Source: an uncultured Treponema sp.
GTDB lineage: Bacteria; Spirochaetota; Spirochaetia; Treponematales; Treponemataceae
DNA: 64,000 bases
Direction: 5' to 3'
Assembly (NCBI GenBank): GCA_947167745.1
Contig: CAMVJE010000007.1
Span: 3,894 to 67,893 of the forward strand
The notes below the pieces were generated by a model. The model was not told the DNA's origin. It did no database searches and was given only the letters and a program-made list of their open reading frames with translations. Below are positions 49,360 to 57,979 of this stretch, one piece after another. The translations under genes and the position numbers were made by a program. Within the stretch, counting starts at the first letter, position 1. Each line of letters begins with the position of its first letter.

Positions 49360-50571
49360 TTATTGAAAAAGAATTTCTTCGTCAATGGTTATGATGTCTT
49401 TGAGAATGTAATTAAAAGTTGGACTTGAGGAAGTCTTGTTTTCATGATATTCCTTTTTGAGATTGTATGTGTCGTTTTCATCGTAAGGATTTATTCCAAT
49501 ATAATCCCCGTGGAAAACACTTATTTTACCCTTTTTGAATCCCTGAATCGTTTTTTCAATCAAATCTTCCGTTCCTGGGGCTGAAATAAAAGAATTTAGT
49601 TCAAGCATCTGAACCCAGTTTTTATCGAAGCCGGCCCATGTATCGGTTCCTATGGATTTTCCTTTTACGACATTTTCGATTTTTTTATTTTTAACCATAG
49701 CTTCTACTGCTCCAAGAATATAGGGAGTCCAGTTGATTCGTGTGCTGATTAAGGAGGTCTGAGGTGCAACATCTGTCATGCTTTGATTGTAGCCGATGTG
49801 AAAAAGATTTTTTTTGGCTGCCTGCTCACATGCAATTGCCGGGCCGATTGAATTTGTATGTTGTGCAATTATTATGCAGTTTTCATTTATCAAATGCTCG
49901 GCACAGGCTTTTTCTTCTGAGAAACTACCCCAGGTATATGAGTAAACAACGGTCATTGTGGCCTCAGGAACGATTGCCCTTACTCCCAAAAGAAATGCTG
50001 TGTAACCAGAAATAATTTCGGGGTATGGATATGCGCCTATATAGCCGACTTTTGCCTCCGAAGCTTTTATCTGATGATTATCAATAAGCTGTTTCAGTTT
50101 TAACCCTGCCACAAGACCTGAAATATATCGCCCCTGATATATCTCGCCCATGAAAGTATGATAATTTTTTACGACAGGCTCTTCCTGTGCATTATCTCCG
50201 AAGGCCTGGCAAAACTGAACATCAGGATATTTTCGTGCGGCTTCTTTTGTAGGAATTGAATGAGTATAATTTGTAGTGAAAATCAGCGAACAGCCTTCTG
50301 CGACAAAATCATCCAGGGTTTGTTCGATTTTATCAGGAATGACATTACTTCGGCATATTACTTCAATTTTATTGCCGAATTGTTCTTCAAGAATATGCTG
50401 ACTGCGGATAAAATTATTCGTTCCGGGAATTCCTTCATCTCCCTCATAAACAAAGCCTACTTTTATTTTGTCTGAAGTCTGTTCGTGGGAAAAAAAGAAA
50501 AAATCAATGGCAAAGGTTATGCAGATAACGAATAAGGAAGTACAGGCCGTGACTATTATATTGCGTTTCAT
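49360..50571 (-). CDS. BMP-family substrate-binding protein
   Basis: 403 residues. An N-terminal hydrophobic segment (VTACTSLFVICITFAIDFFFF) acts as signal/anchor; no lipobox. BMP (basic membrane protein/Med) domain: KVGFVYEGDEGIPGTNNFIRSQ, CSLIFTTNYTHSIPTKEAARKYPDVQF, GEIYQGRYISGLVAG and VGYIGAYPYPEIISGYTAFLLGV. These normally bind nucleosides for ABC import or act as sensors. No permease or ATPase genes are nearby, so it more likely presents a ligand to the HD-GYP receptor whose stop overlaps its start by one base. Confidence 0.9.
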   Translation of the reverse strand: MKRNIIVTACTSLFVICITFAIDFFFFSHEQTSDKIKVGFVYEGDEGIPGTNNFIRSQHILEEQFGNKIEVICRSNVIPDKIEQTLDDFVAEGCSLIFTTNYTHSIPTKEAARKYPDVQFCQAFGDNAQEEPVVKNYHTFMGEIYQGRYISGLVAGLKLKQLIDNHQIKASEAKVGYIGAYPYPEIISGYTAFLLGVRAIVPEATMTVVYSYTWGSFSEEKACAEHLINENCIIIAQHTNSIGPAIACEQAAKKNLFHIGYNQSMTDVAPQTSLISTRINWTPYILGAVEAMVKNKKIENVVKGKSIGTDTWAGFDKNWVQMLELNSFISAPGTEDLIEKTIQGFKKGKISVFHGDYIGINPYDENDTYNLKKEYHENKTSSSPTFNYILKDIITIDEEILFQ

Positions 50572-53500
50572 TATTTAGAGCCTCCATTAGAGCGAGAATC
50601 CTTATAAAGTTCCTCCACATTAATTTTTTTCGTTTCGATAAGATGAAGCATTATGTCAGCAATTTTCGGGTCAAATTGGCTTCCCCGGCATCGCTTAAGT
50701 TCGCTGATAACATAATCAAAATCAAGCTTTTTTCGATAGACACGGTTTGCAGTCATTGCATCGAAAGCATCTGCAACACCGATTATTCTTCCATAAATAG
50801 GAATATCCTCACCCTTGAGACCTTTACAGTAACCACTTCCATCGTATTTTTCATGATGATAGAGAACTCCATCACTTACATGCTCAATTACCGTAAAGTC
50901 TTTTAAAATTTCGGCACCTCTTGTAACATGGGATTTCATAATTTCATATTCTTCATCATCAAGTCTTCCCGGCTTATTGAGTATCCGATCAGGAATTCCG
51001 ATTTTTCCGATGTCGTGGAGAAGGGCTGCCTTTCGGATATTTTCACATTCACTTTTGCTCCAGCCAAGTTCTTTTGCAATCATGGCTGAATATTCTGAAA
51101 CGCGCATGGAGTGCTGGCTTGTATTTTCGTCTTTTGCATCTACTGTTTTTGCTATTGCGAGAATCGTAGAGTTTCCGATGTTAATCTGCTCTTTTGCGAA
51201 TTTAAGTTCCTTGTTTTTAAGGTCAAGCCTGTGTTGAAGATTGACGTGAACTGAAAGCCAGGTGAGCCAGGCAACGGCAATAATGGCGACACAAACCATG
51301 TAAACTTTAAAGAAAGCATTGTCGTAGAATTCTTTTGTCTTAATAAAAGAGTATTTTGTTTCTTCTATTACATTTAAATCCTTCCCATAAACTGCAAGAT
51401 GGAAGGTATATTTACCGGTTGGAAGATTAGTATAATCAATTGTCGAAAGATTTCGCTGTCTAATCTTGGTCTGCGTATTTTCGTAACCTTCCAGCCAGTA
51501 TCCGACAATTGGATCGTTAACCGTAAAATTGATGACTTCCGGGCAAATTTGGATCCTGTTTATATTTCGATTGACGGTAAGAACTTCATCGCGATCAACA
51601 TTTACCGGCACGGAGTCCAGTATGATTGATGAAATCAAAATCCGATATGAATAGTCTGCAAAGGAATAATTTTTAAGATTCAGTTTGTACACGCCGGTTC
51701 CACATGAAATGTAAAGATTTTCATTGTCATCGCAATAATTCCATGCGTTTGGCGTGATTTGTGAATCCAGACCGCTTTTTATGTCGAGGAGATCATATTG
51801 AACTTCTTTATTTTGAAGAATAAGGCTATTTGCATTAACGACAAAAATTCCCGAGCTTCCCAATACAAACAGATTTCCGTCTTTTGAAAGCTGAATATCA
51901 TAATTGTTAAAATAAGGAAATTTTTCAAAAACCCTGATATTGAAATCATTGTCCATATAGCAAAGGCTGTTGCTTGTTACGATATATGAGACCTTGTAGT
52001 TCGGATCATAAACTGTCCGTAAAATTACATTGCTGGTCAAGCCGTCATTCTGAGTAAAGATTTTTATGACCTTCTGATTTTTAATCAGGGCAAGTCCGTC
52101 TCCATCCGTTCCTGCTAAAATCGTACCGTCTGGAAGTTCCATAAGTGAAAGAATTTTTGCATTTGTCAGACCGTCGCCATAGCGTATTATATTGTAGATT
52201 TTTTTATCTTTGATGAATGATATGCCCTGGTCTCCGGCAACGGCAATGCTACCGTCCTGAAGTTCAATTGAGACCCTAATCCACTTTCCGATAGCCCCAT
52301 TTTTGCCGTCGTAGACAGTGATTTTGTTGTTTTCTTCGACTTCAATAAGACCTTTTCCGTAAGTGCTGATCCAGAGATGATTTTTTGAGTCTTTGTTGAT
52401 GCAGCGGACTCGGGTGTTTCCGATTGTTTGTGAAATAATATTTTCGGTCTTTCGATTGTTTTGTATGATATCAAGACCTTTGTCTGTTCCTACATAGAAA
52501 GCGCCGTTCCATTCTGAAACCGTATTGACCATTGCAGGGGGAAGACTAAAAAAATTGTAAAGATTTGTGAATGCTGAAGATGAAAGTCGTAAAAGTCCCT
52601 GTCGTGATGAAGTAAACCAATAATTTCCCTGGTAATCCACGCACATATTATCGATAGAATTATTGAATTGCCCCGTGCTTACACTTGTGAATTTGAAATC
52701 TTCATCGAAGTAGCCGATTCCGTTATCTGCGCAAATGAAAATCCTGTTTTTATCAAAGAAAATGGATTTCAGATAGTGGATATTTTCACTTGAATGTCTG
52801 CTGAGAAATTCGCTTTCTTCCTGGGTAACAGAATAGCGGTGAATGTTATTTTTGGAAGTGCCTGCATATAAGATTCCCTTTTTGTCAAAAGCGCAGCAGG
52901 TATAAAGTTCGCTTTCTGAATCAAGTTTTATTGAGTAACGAACTTCACTTTCATTGAGAATAAAGAGTTCACCTTTTGCGTTTACAGCTGAAACAAGACC
53001 TGAATTGTCTGCACTCAAACTGATTGTATAGCCCGCGTCTTTTATGATGTTGCAGATTCGAAGGCCACTGTTCAACTCAAGAACAAGAATACCAACTGAA
53101 GTTCCAATATAGTAATATCCGTCTGCTCCTTTAACGATTTTTCGCACGGAATTTGACGGAATTCCTTTTGAACTGTCCAAAGTGTTTACGATTTTATCGT
53201 TGATGCAGATAGACAGACCGTTATCGTTTGTTCCGATCCAAAGCCGACCTTCGTCGTCCACATAAAGACAGTTGATGCTTCTGACTGAGTTAAAATTTGT
53301 CATGCATTTAAACTCAGTACCGTTATAGCGGTATAGCCCTGCGTAAGTGCCTATCCAAAGAATACCATTTGGAGTTTGTGCGACATCATTAGCTTCACCA
53401 CATGGAATTCCGTTGTTATTGGAATAAACTGTCTGGACATAAGATTTTAAATCAACATTTTCAGCACTTAATTTTGAATGATTTGAAAAAAGACTGAATG

Positions 53501-54080
53501 CTAAGAAAACTAGAAGCAGCGAAAGGGGCTTTTTAGAAAACTTTTTCCGATTGCGCCAGATAATAAGGGTCAGATAGAGACAGAGCATTGTGATTACTTT
53601 ATCAAGAAAGTCAATGTAGAACTGACCGATTATCGCGCTTGGAAGCTCTGCAAGTCCCTGTTCTTCAAAATAGTGGATGACGCTGTCTCCCCAGATATTG
53701 TTTGTCATGCCTTCTGCGGCAAACCAGCTGATAGAAACGGAAACGGTAACGGAACAGAGAGTTACAAGAACGCTTGCATTCATGGTTCCGAGAAGGGAGT
53801 TGAACCATTTTCGTTTTGCAGAAAAGCCGACAATTATGGCGATGGCGATACTGGTAAAACTATAGAGAAATGAAATTGGACTTTTTATGCTGTAGAGTAT
53901 ATTCATGGTAACGCCGACAATTGCGCCCGGAATTGTGCCGAGTTTATACGCAGCGATTACTGTTCCCAAGGAATCAAGCCAGAGCGGAAGTGTAAAATGA
54001 CCTGCAAAAAGTCTGCCACTCAAATTTACAAGGATACAGGATAAGACTAAACATATAATTTTAAAATTTCGCTTCAGCAT
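50571..54080 (-). CDS. Giant receptor: ECF-S-like membrane domain + beta-propellers + Y_Y_Y + HD-GYP
   Basis: 1169 residues. (1) About five membrane helices, 1-195, with TLPLWLDSLGTVIAAYKLG. (2) Periplasmic two-component-regulator propeller repeats, about 215-760 (PNGILWIGTYAGLYRYNG; GRLWIGTNDNGLSI). (3) Y_Y_Y domain about 815-880 (VGYWLEGYENTQTKIR...TNLPTGKYTFHLAVYG). (4) Membrane helix about 905-925 and a coiled linker. (5) HD-GYP domain about 960-1150 with HDIGKIGIP, HHEKYDGSGYCKGLKGEDIP and DAFDAMTANRVYR. All metal ligands are present, so it is a c-di-GMP phosphodiesterase. This architecture normally ends in a kinase. First gene of the operon with BMP and fumarate-reductase genes. Confidence 0.92.
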   Translation of the reverse strand: MLKRNFKIICLVLSCILVNLSGRLFAGHFTLPLWLDSLGTVIAAYKLGTIPGAIVGVTMNILYSIKSPISFLYSFTSIAIAIIVGFSAKRKWFNSLLGTMNASVLVTLCSVTVSVSISWFAAEGMTNNIWGDSVIHYFEEQGLAELPSAIIGQFYIDFLDKVITMLCLYLTLIIWRNRKKFSKKPLSLLLVFLAFSLFSNHSKLSAENVDLKSYVQTVYSNNNGIPCGEANDVAQTPNGILWIGTYAGLYRYNGTEFKCMTNFNSVRSINCLYVDDEGRLWIGTNDNGLSICINDKIVNTLDSSKGIPSNSVRKIVKGADGYYYIGTSVGILVLELNSGLRICNIIKDAGYTISLSADNSGLVSAVNAKGELFILNESEVRYSIKLDSESELYTCCAFDKKGILYAGTSKNNIHRYSVTQEESEFLSRHSSENIHYLKSIFFDKNRIFICADNGIGYFDEDFKFTSVSTGQFNNSIDNMCVDYQGNYWFTSSRQGLLRLSSSAFTNLYNFFSLPPAMVNTVSEWNGAFYVGTDKGLDIIQNNRKTENIISQTIGNTRVRCINKDSKNHLWISTYGKGLIEVEENNKITVYDGKNGAIGKWIRVSIELQDGSIAVAGDQGISFIKDKKIYNIIRYGDGLTNAKILSLMELPDGTILAGTDGDGLALIKNQKVIKIFTQNDGLTSNVILRTVYDPNYKVSYIVTSNSLCYMDNDFNIRVFEKFPYFNNYDIQLSKDGNLFVLGSSGIFVVNANSLILQNKEVQYDLLDIKSGLDSQITPNAWNYCDDNENLYISCGTGVYKLNLKNYSFADYSYRILISSIILDSVPVNVDRDEVLTVNRNINRIQICPEVINFTVNDPIVGYWLEGYENTQTKIRQRNLSTIDYTNLPTGKYTFHLAVYGKDLNVIEETKYSFIKTKEFYDNAFFKVYMVCVAIIAVAWLTWLSVHVNLQHRLDLKNKELKFAKEQINIGNSTILAIAKTVDAKDENTSQHSMRVSEYSAMIAKELGWSKSECENIRKAALLHDIGKIGIPDRILNKPGRLDDEEYEIMKSHVTRGAEILKDFTVIEHVSDGVLYHHEKYDGSGYCKGLKGEDIPIYGRIIGVADAFDAMTANRVYRKKLDFDYVISELKRCRGSQFDPKIADIMLHLIETKKINVEELYKDSRSNGGSK

Positions 54081-54158
54081 AGTAGATAAAATTATAACAC
54101 AAATTCTTCAATAAGGAAAAAAATTCAAGCGTATGACAATTTGAGACTGATTCCCATA

Positions 54159-54186
54159 TTGACACTTTTCAGGCAATCTGTATAAT
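54159..54186 (+). promoter_or_regulatory. Promoter of the zur-znu operon
   Basis: TTGACA (54159-54164), 16 bases, TATAAT (54181-54186). An inverted repeat GCAAAGAATTTTGC (54207-54220) follows, before the SD, and may be the Zur operator. Confidence 0.65.
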
Positions 54187-54234
54187 TTGGGAACAATTCT
54201 TAAATTGCAAAGAATTTTGCGAGAGGAATTTAAA

Positions 54235-54633
54235 ATGACTTACAACACCGAGCAGCGAACGGCTCTGCTTTCATTCCTTACAGAAAATCCCGATAAAACT
54301 TTTTCCGCAAAGCAAATTGCTGAGGCCCTGGCGGGCAAAAATATCAGCAAAAGTTCCGTCTACCGTAATATAGCCGAACTTGAGGCTGAGCAGAAAATCA
54401 AGCGGGTTACAAAAGTGGGGAGTCACGAGTCTTTTTACCAGTTTTGCGATAATTCTTCCTGCAAAAATCACATTCATCTTTCCTGCACCAAATGCGGCAA
54501 AATCTTCCACATGGAACACGCGCAAACCGAGCGCCTGGTAAACGAGCTGGAATCCAGCGACGGCTTTGAGGTGAGCGTAGGGGAGACAACCCTTTACGGA
54601 GTTTGTAAAGAATGCATAATCCAGAATGCATGA
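54235..54633 (+). CDS. zur: Fur-family regulator, probably Zur
   Basis: 132 residues from the ATG at 54235 (GAGAGGAA upstream). Winged helix (TFSAKQIAEALAGKNISKSSVYRNIAELEAEQKI) and C-terminal metal domain with HIHLSCTKCGKIFHMEH and YGVCKECI, i.e. two CxxC pairs for structural zinc. Function as a zinc sensor is inferred from its place as first gene before znuACB; Fur or PerR roles are less likely. DNA site candidate at 54207-54220. Confidence 0.88.
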   Translation: MTYNTEQRTALLSFLTENPDKTFSAKQIAEALAGKNISKSSVYRNIAELEAEQKIKRVTKVGSHESFYQFCDNSSCKNHIHLSCTKCGKIFHMEHAQTERLVNELESSDGFEVSVGETTLYGVCKECIIQNA

Positions 54634-54682
54634 TTTAATGCATAATTTATAATTCATAATGCATAATTTGGAGTTTTATTTT

Positions 54683-55654
54683 ATGAAAAAATTATTTTTA
54701 TTTCTTATTAATTTGTGTAGCCTTAGCCTGATTTTTACCTTCACTTCCTGTCGTGAAAAATCGGCTTCGGCAAATTCTCCAAAAGCGGCAAAAATCACTG
54801 TTCTTGCTACAGTTTTTCCGCTTTATGACTGGGCAAAAAATCTTGCAGCGGGCAGCGATAATGTCTCTGTTGAGTTGCTTTTAAAAGAAGGCGTTGACCT
54901 ACATTCCTATCAGCCGTCTGCAAAGGACATTGTTAAAATCTCCACGGCTGACATTTTCATTTATGTCGGTGGCGAGTCTGACGAGTGGGTTTCAAAGGCT
55001 CTGGAGAACGCGTCAAATGAAAAACAGTGTGTCATCAATCTTATGGAAGTGCTTAAAGGCTTTGTCAAAGAAGAAGAAGTCGTGGCTGGAATGCAGGAAG
55101 AACACGAAAATGAGCACGATCATGATCATGAAGAAGCTGAATTGGATGAGCATGTATGGCTTTCCCTTAACAATGCAATTGCATCTTCAAACGAAATTGC
55201 CCGTGCCCTCATGGAAAGAGACGAGGCAAACGCTCAAATCTACATGGCAAATCTCGTAAGCTATGTTCAGGCACTTTCTTCCCTAAAAGAAGCCTATTCT
55301 AATGAATTCGCAGGCAAGACAATCATCGTCTGTGACCGCTTCCCCTTCCGCTATCTCACCGATGAATTCGCCATCAACTATTATGCGGCTTTTGCCGGTT
55401 GTTCTGCCGAAACTGAAGCTAGTTTTGAAACAATCGCTTTTCTGGCAAAGAAATGTCAGGAACTTGGCGCAAAGGCTGTCTTCGTCACCGAAAGCACTGA
55501 CAAAAAAATTGCAAGGACGGTAATTTCAAGCGCAAAAATGGAAGACGCTCCAATCATCACTCTGGATTCCATGCAGTCTGTCACGCTGAAACAAGCCAAA
55601 AAAGGCGCCAACTACCTGGACATCATGCGCGCCAATCTTGAAGCATTAAAATAG
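54683..55654 (+). CDS. znuA: Zinc ABC transporter substrate-binding lipoprotein (ZnuA)
   Basis: 323 residues from the ATG at 54683. Lipoprotein signal with FTSC lipobox. Cluster A-I fold: ITVLATVFPLYDWAKNL, LLKEGVDLHSYQPSAKDI (metal His), an acidic His loop HENEHDHDHEEAELDEH typical of zinc carriers, then DEHVWLSLNNAI (His) and the C-terminal VTESTDKK. Captures zinc in the periplasm for ZnuBC. Separated from zur by a short AT-rich repeat. Confidence 0.93.
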   Translation: MKKLFLFLINLCSLSLIFTFTSCREKSASANSPKAAKITVLATVFPLYDWAKNLAAGSDNVSVELLLKEGVDLHSYQPSAKDIVKISTADIFIYVGGESDEWVSKALENASNEKQCVINLMEVLKGFVKEEEVVAGMQEEHENEHDHDHEEAELDEHVWLSLNNAIASSNEIARALMERDEANAQIYMANLVSYVQALSSLKEAYSNEFAGKTIIVCDRFPFRYLTDEFAINYYAAFAGCSAETEASFETIAFLAKKCQELGAKAVFVTESTDKKIARTVISSAKMEDAPIITLDSMQSVTLKQAKKGANYLDIMRANLEALK

Positions 55655-55659
55655 TTCCC

Positions 55660-55800
55660 TCACAGAGGGCACGGAGAGCACAGAGGAATTTTCCTGATAA
55701 GAAATCTCTCTGTGAACTCCATGCCTACGCAACACAGTTGCTTCGGAGAATCGCTAAAATTGCTTTGCAATTTTTTAACGCTCCCTATCTGTGAGGAATT
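55660..55800. repeat. Intergenic dispersed repeat between znuA and znuC
   Basis: CTCACAGAGGGCACGGAGAG...ATCTCTCTGTGAACTCCATGCC is of the CACAGAG-type dispersed repeat found in many bacterial genomes. CAAAATTGC-type hairpins (AAAATTGCTTTGCAATTTT) follow. No gene. Confidence 0.45.
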
Positions 55801-55812
55801 TAAGGAAATTCT

Positions 55813-56556
55813 ATGTCACAGTTGACTTGTGAAAATCTTACCTTGGGCTATGACTCTAAGGTTATTGTTAAAAATCTCTCTTTTTCGGTGAATGCAGGCG
55901 ATTATCTCTGCATTTTGGGTGAAAATGGCTCTGGAAAATCCACTCTCATGAAGACTATTCTTCACCTGATTAAGCCTCTGGACGGAAAAATCACCACGGG
56001 CGACGGACTCCTTGCGGACGAAATTGGCTATCTGCCCCAGCAGACCATGATTCAAAAAGATTTTCCTGCCAGCGTGCGTGAAATCGTGCTTTCCGGCTGC
56101 CAGTCCCGCTGTGGTAAGAGGCCTTTCTATATCAAAAGCGAACGGCTCCTTGCCGCCCGTGCCATGGCAAAAATGGGAATCACCGATCTTGCAAAAAAAT
56201 GCTACCGGGAACTTTCAGGCGGTCAGCAGCAGCGGGTTTTACTGGCCAGAGCCTTGTGCGCCACACAGAAAATGCTTTTTTTAGACGAGCCTGTCTCAGC
56301 CCTTGACCCCGCTGCCCAGGAAGAAATGTACTCCCTTATCGAGAGCCTTAACAATGAGGGAATCACAATAATTATGATTAGCCATGATGTAGAAGCTGCC
56401 CTCCGCTACGCGACCCATGTCCTTCACATCGGTGAGAGTATTTTCTTCGGAACAAAGGCCGAGTTCATTCACAAAACCACCTGCCCGGACTGCAACGGCC
56501 AAATCAAAAAAATTATCGGAAGAGCGCCGGCATCATTGTCGGGCTTGCCCCGCTAA
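55813..56556 (+). CDS. znuC: Zinc ABC transporter ATPase (ZnuC)
   Basis: 247 residues. Walker A GENGSGKST, Q loop GYLPQQ, signature LSGGQQQR, Walker B MLFLDEP, H loop ISHDVEAAL: a complete ABC ATPase of the ZnuC/MntB type. The C-terminus carries TTCPDCNGQIKK, a small Cys pair that could bind zinc. Powers zinc import with ZnuB; gap to znuB is 13 bases. Confidence 0.94.
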   Translation: MSQLTCENLTLGYDSKVIVKNLSFSVNAGDYLCILGENGSGKSTLMKTILHLIKPLDGKITTGDGLLADEIGYLPQQTMIQKDFPASVREIVLSGCQSRCGKRPFYIKSERLLAARAMAKMGITDLAKKCYRELSGGQQQRVLLARALCATQKMLFLDEPVSALDPAAQEEMYSLIESLNNEGITIIMISHDVEAALRYATHVLHIGESIFFGTKAEFIHKTTCPDCNGQIKKIIGRAPASLSGLPR

Positions 56557-56569
56557 TCTCGGAGGATGC

Positions 56570-57409
56570 ATGTTACAAGATTTCATTACTTTCTTTCACT
56601 TCAATTTTCCCTTCGTGCAGAGGGCTTTTATCGTCGGTATTCTGGTGGCTCTCTGCTCTTCTTTGCTAGGCGTTACCCTTGTTCTCAAACGATTCAGCTT
56701 TATCGGCGACGGATTGAGTCATGTGGCTTTCGGAGCTATGTCTATTGCCGCCGTCGTAAATCTTTCAAACAATATGTATCTCGTGCTTCCGGTCACTGTG
56801 ATTGCGGCCATTCTGCTTCTTCGCACGGGTAAAAATACCAAAATTCAGGGAGATGCCGCCGTGGCAATGATTTCCGTGGCTTCGCTTGCCCTTGGCTACC
56901 TGATAATGAACATTTTCAAGCCATCGAATAATCTCTCTGGGGATGTCTGTTCAACACTTTTCGGCTCGTATTCAATTCTCACGCTTACGAAAGGCGAAGT
57001 CTGGCTCTGTGCGGGTCTTTCACTAGCCGTAATCGCCGCATTCATCATCTTTTATAATAAAATTTTTGCCGTTACTTTTGACGAATCTTTTGCCCAGGCC
57101 GTGGGAACTCATGCCTCTGTCTACAATCTTGTTATCGCTATCATAATCGCCGTGATTATCGTCCTTGCAATGAACTTGGTTGGCTCACTTTTGATTTCAG
57201 CCCTGGTGATTTTTCCGGCTCTTTCGGCAATGCGGGTCTTCAAAAGTTTCAAGAGCGTAACAATTTGCTCTGTCATCATCAGCGTTACATGCGCTCTTAC
57301 GGGGCTTTTGATTTCCGTACCCGCAGGCACCCCGGTCGGCTCAACAATAGTGGCCGCAGATTTGCTGGCCTTCATCATATTCTACATCGTGGGAAAAGTA
57401 AGGAGTTAG
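56570..57409 (+). CDS. znuB: Zinc ABC transporter permease (ZnuB)
   Basis: 279 residues from the ATG at 56570 (GGAGG 4 bases upstream). The long upstream extension of the frame overlaps znuC and is not used. About eight membrane helices of the ABC-3 family: LKRFSFIGDGLSHVAFGAMSIAAV near the N-terminus and VVVAMNLVGSLLISALVIFPALSAMRVFKSFK-type region. Inner-membrane channel for zinc. Confidence 0.93.
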   Translation: MLQDFITFFHFNFPFVQRAFIVGILVALCSSLLGVTLVLKRFSFIGDGLSHVAFGAMSIAAVVNLSNNMYLVLPVTVIAAILLLRTGKNTKIQGDAAVAMISVASLALGYLIMNIFKPSNNLSGDVCSTLFGSYSILTLTKGEVWLCAGLSLAVIAAFIIFYNKIFAVTFDESFAQAVGTHASVYNLVIAIIIAVIIVLAMNLVGSLLISALVIFPALSAMRVFKSFKSVTICSVIISVTCALTGLLISVPAGTPVGSTIVAADLLAFIIFYIVGKVRS

Positions 57410-57412
57410 AAA

Positions 57413-57955
57413 ATGAAAACGATAATTCGTGTTAATTTGTGTAATTCGTATCTTTTATTTCTTCTCATCTGTCTTGGATCTATCTCCTGCAAAGAAAAAT
57501 CTCCTGTCGCGACCAGCTTTGCCATTCCTGAAAATGCACTTCCTGCCGAAGAAGCCGCTGTCGCCGCCAACAATGCAACTTCTGCCAGTGCCGCCACATC
57601 TTCTGGCGGCACAAAAATCGACTACGACCTTTCTTCAATGAACGCAAACATGGTTTATGCAGAGGTCTTTAACATGATGGCTGAACCTGAAATTTATGAC
57701 GAAAAAACCGTCAGAATGAAAGGAAAATTTGCTGCGTATCCGAATTCACCCACTGCAAATGGTGGCACGGCTTATGCGGTAATAATTACGGATGCACTTG
57801 CCTGCTGCCAAACCGGAATCGAATTCAAATACGATTTTGGAGGAAAACTCCCGAAAGAAGGCGATGAAATCACCGTTACGGGAAGGTATGTCACTGCCTT
57901 TCTCTCTGGAGATATTGCCTACAATTATGTAAAAGCCGATTCTGTGGAAATGTAG
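57413..57955 (+). CDS. Lipoprotein with DUF1980-like OB domain and CC motif
   Basis: 180 residues, starting 3 bases after znuB. Lipobox GSISC; Ala-rich linker (AEEAAVAANNATSASAATSS); then an OB-type beta domain (YAEVFNMMAEPEIYDEKTVRMKGKFAAYP ... IITDALACCQTGIEF ... GDEITVTGRYV). The ITDALACC stretch resembles the metal-associated C-terminal domain of the TIGR03943/DUF1980 (YcgQ) family. Co-transcribed with znuACB, so a periplasmic zinc-handling role is likely. Confidence 0.75.
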   Translation: MKTIIRVNLCNSYLLFLLICLGSISCKEKSPVATSFAIPENALPAEEAAVAANNATSASAATSSGGTKIDYDLSSMNANMVYAEVFNMMAEPEIYDEKTVRMKGKFAAYPNSPTANGGTAYAVIITDALACCQTGIEFKYDFGGKLPKEGDEITVTGRYVTAFLSGDIAYNYVKADSVEM

Positions 57956-57979
57956 GAATTTTCTGCCGATAATCATAGC

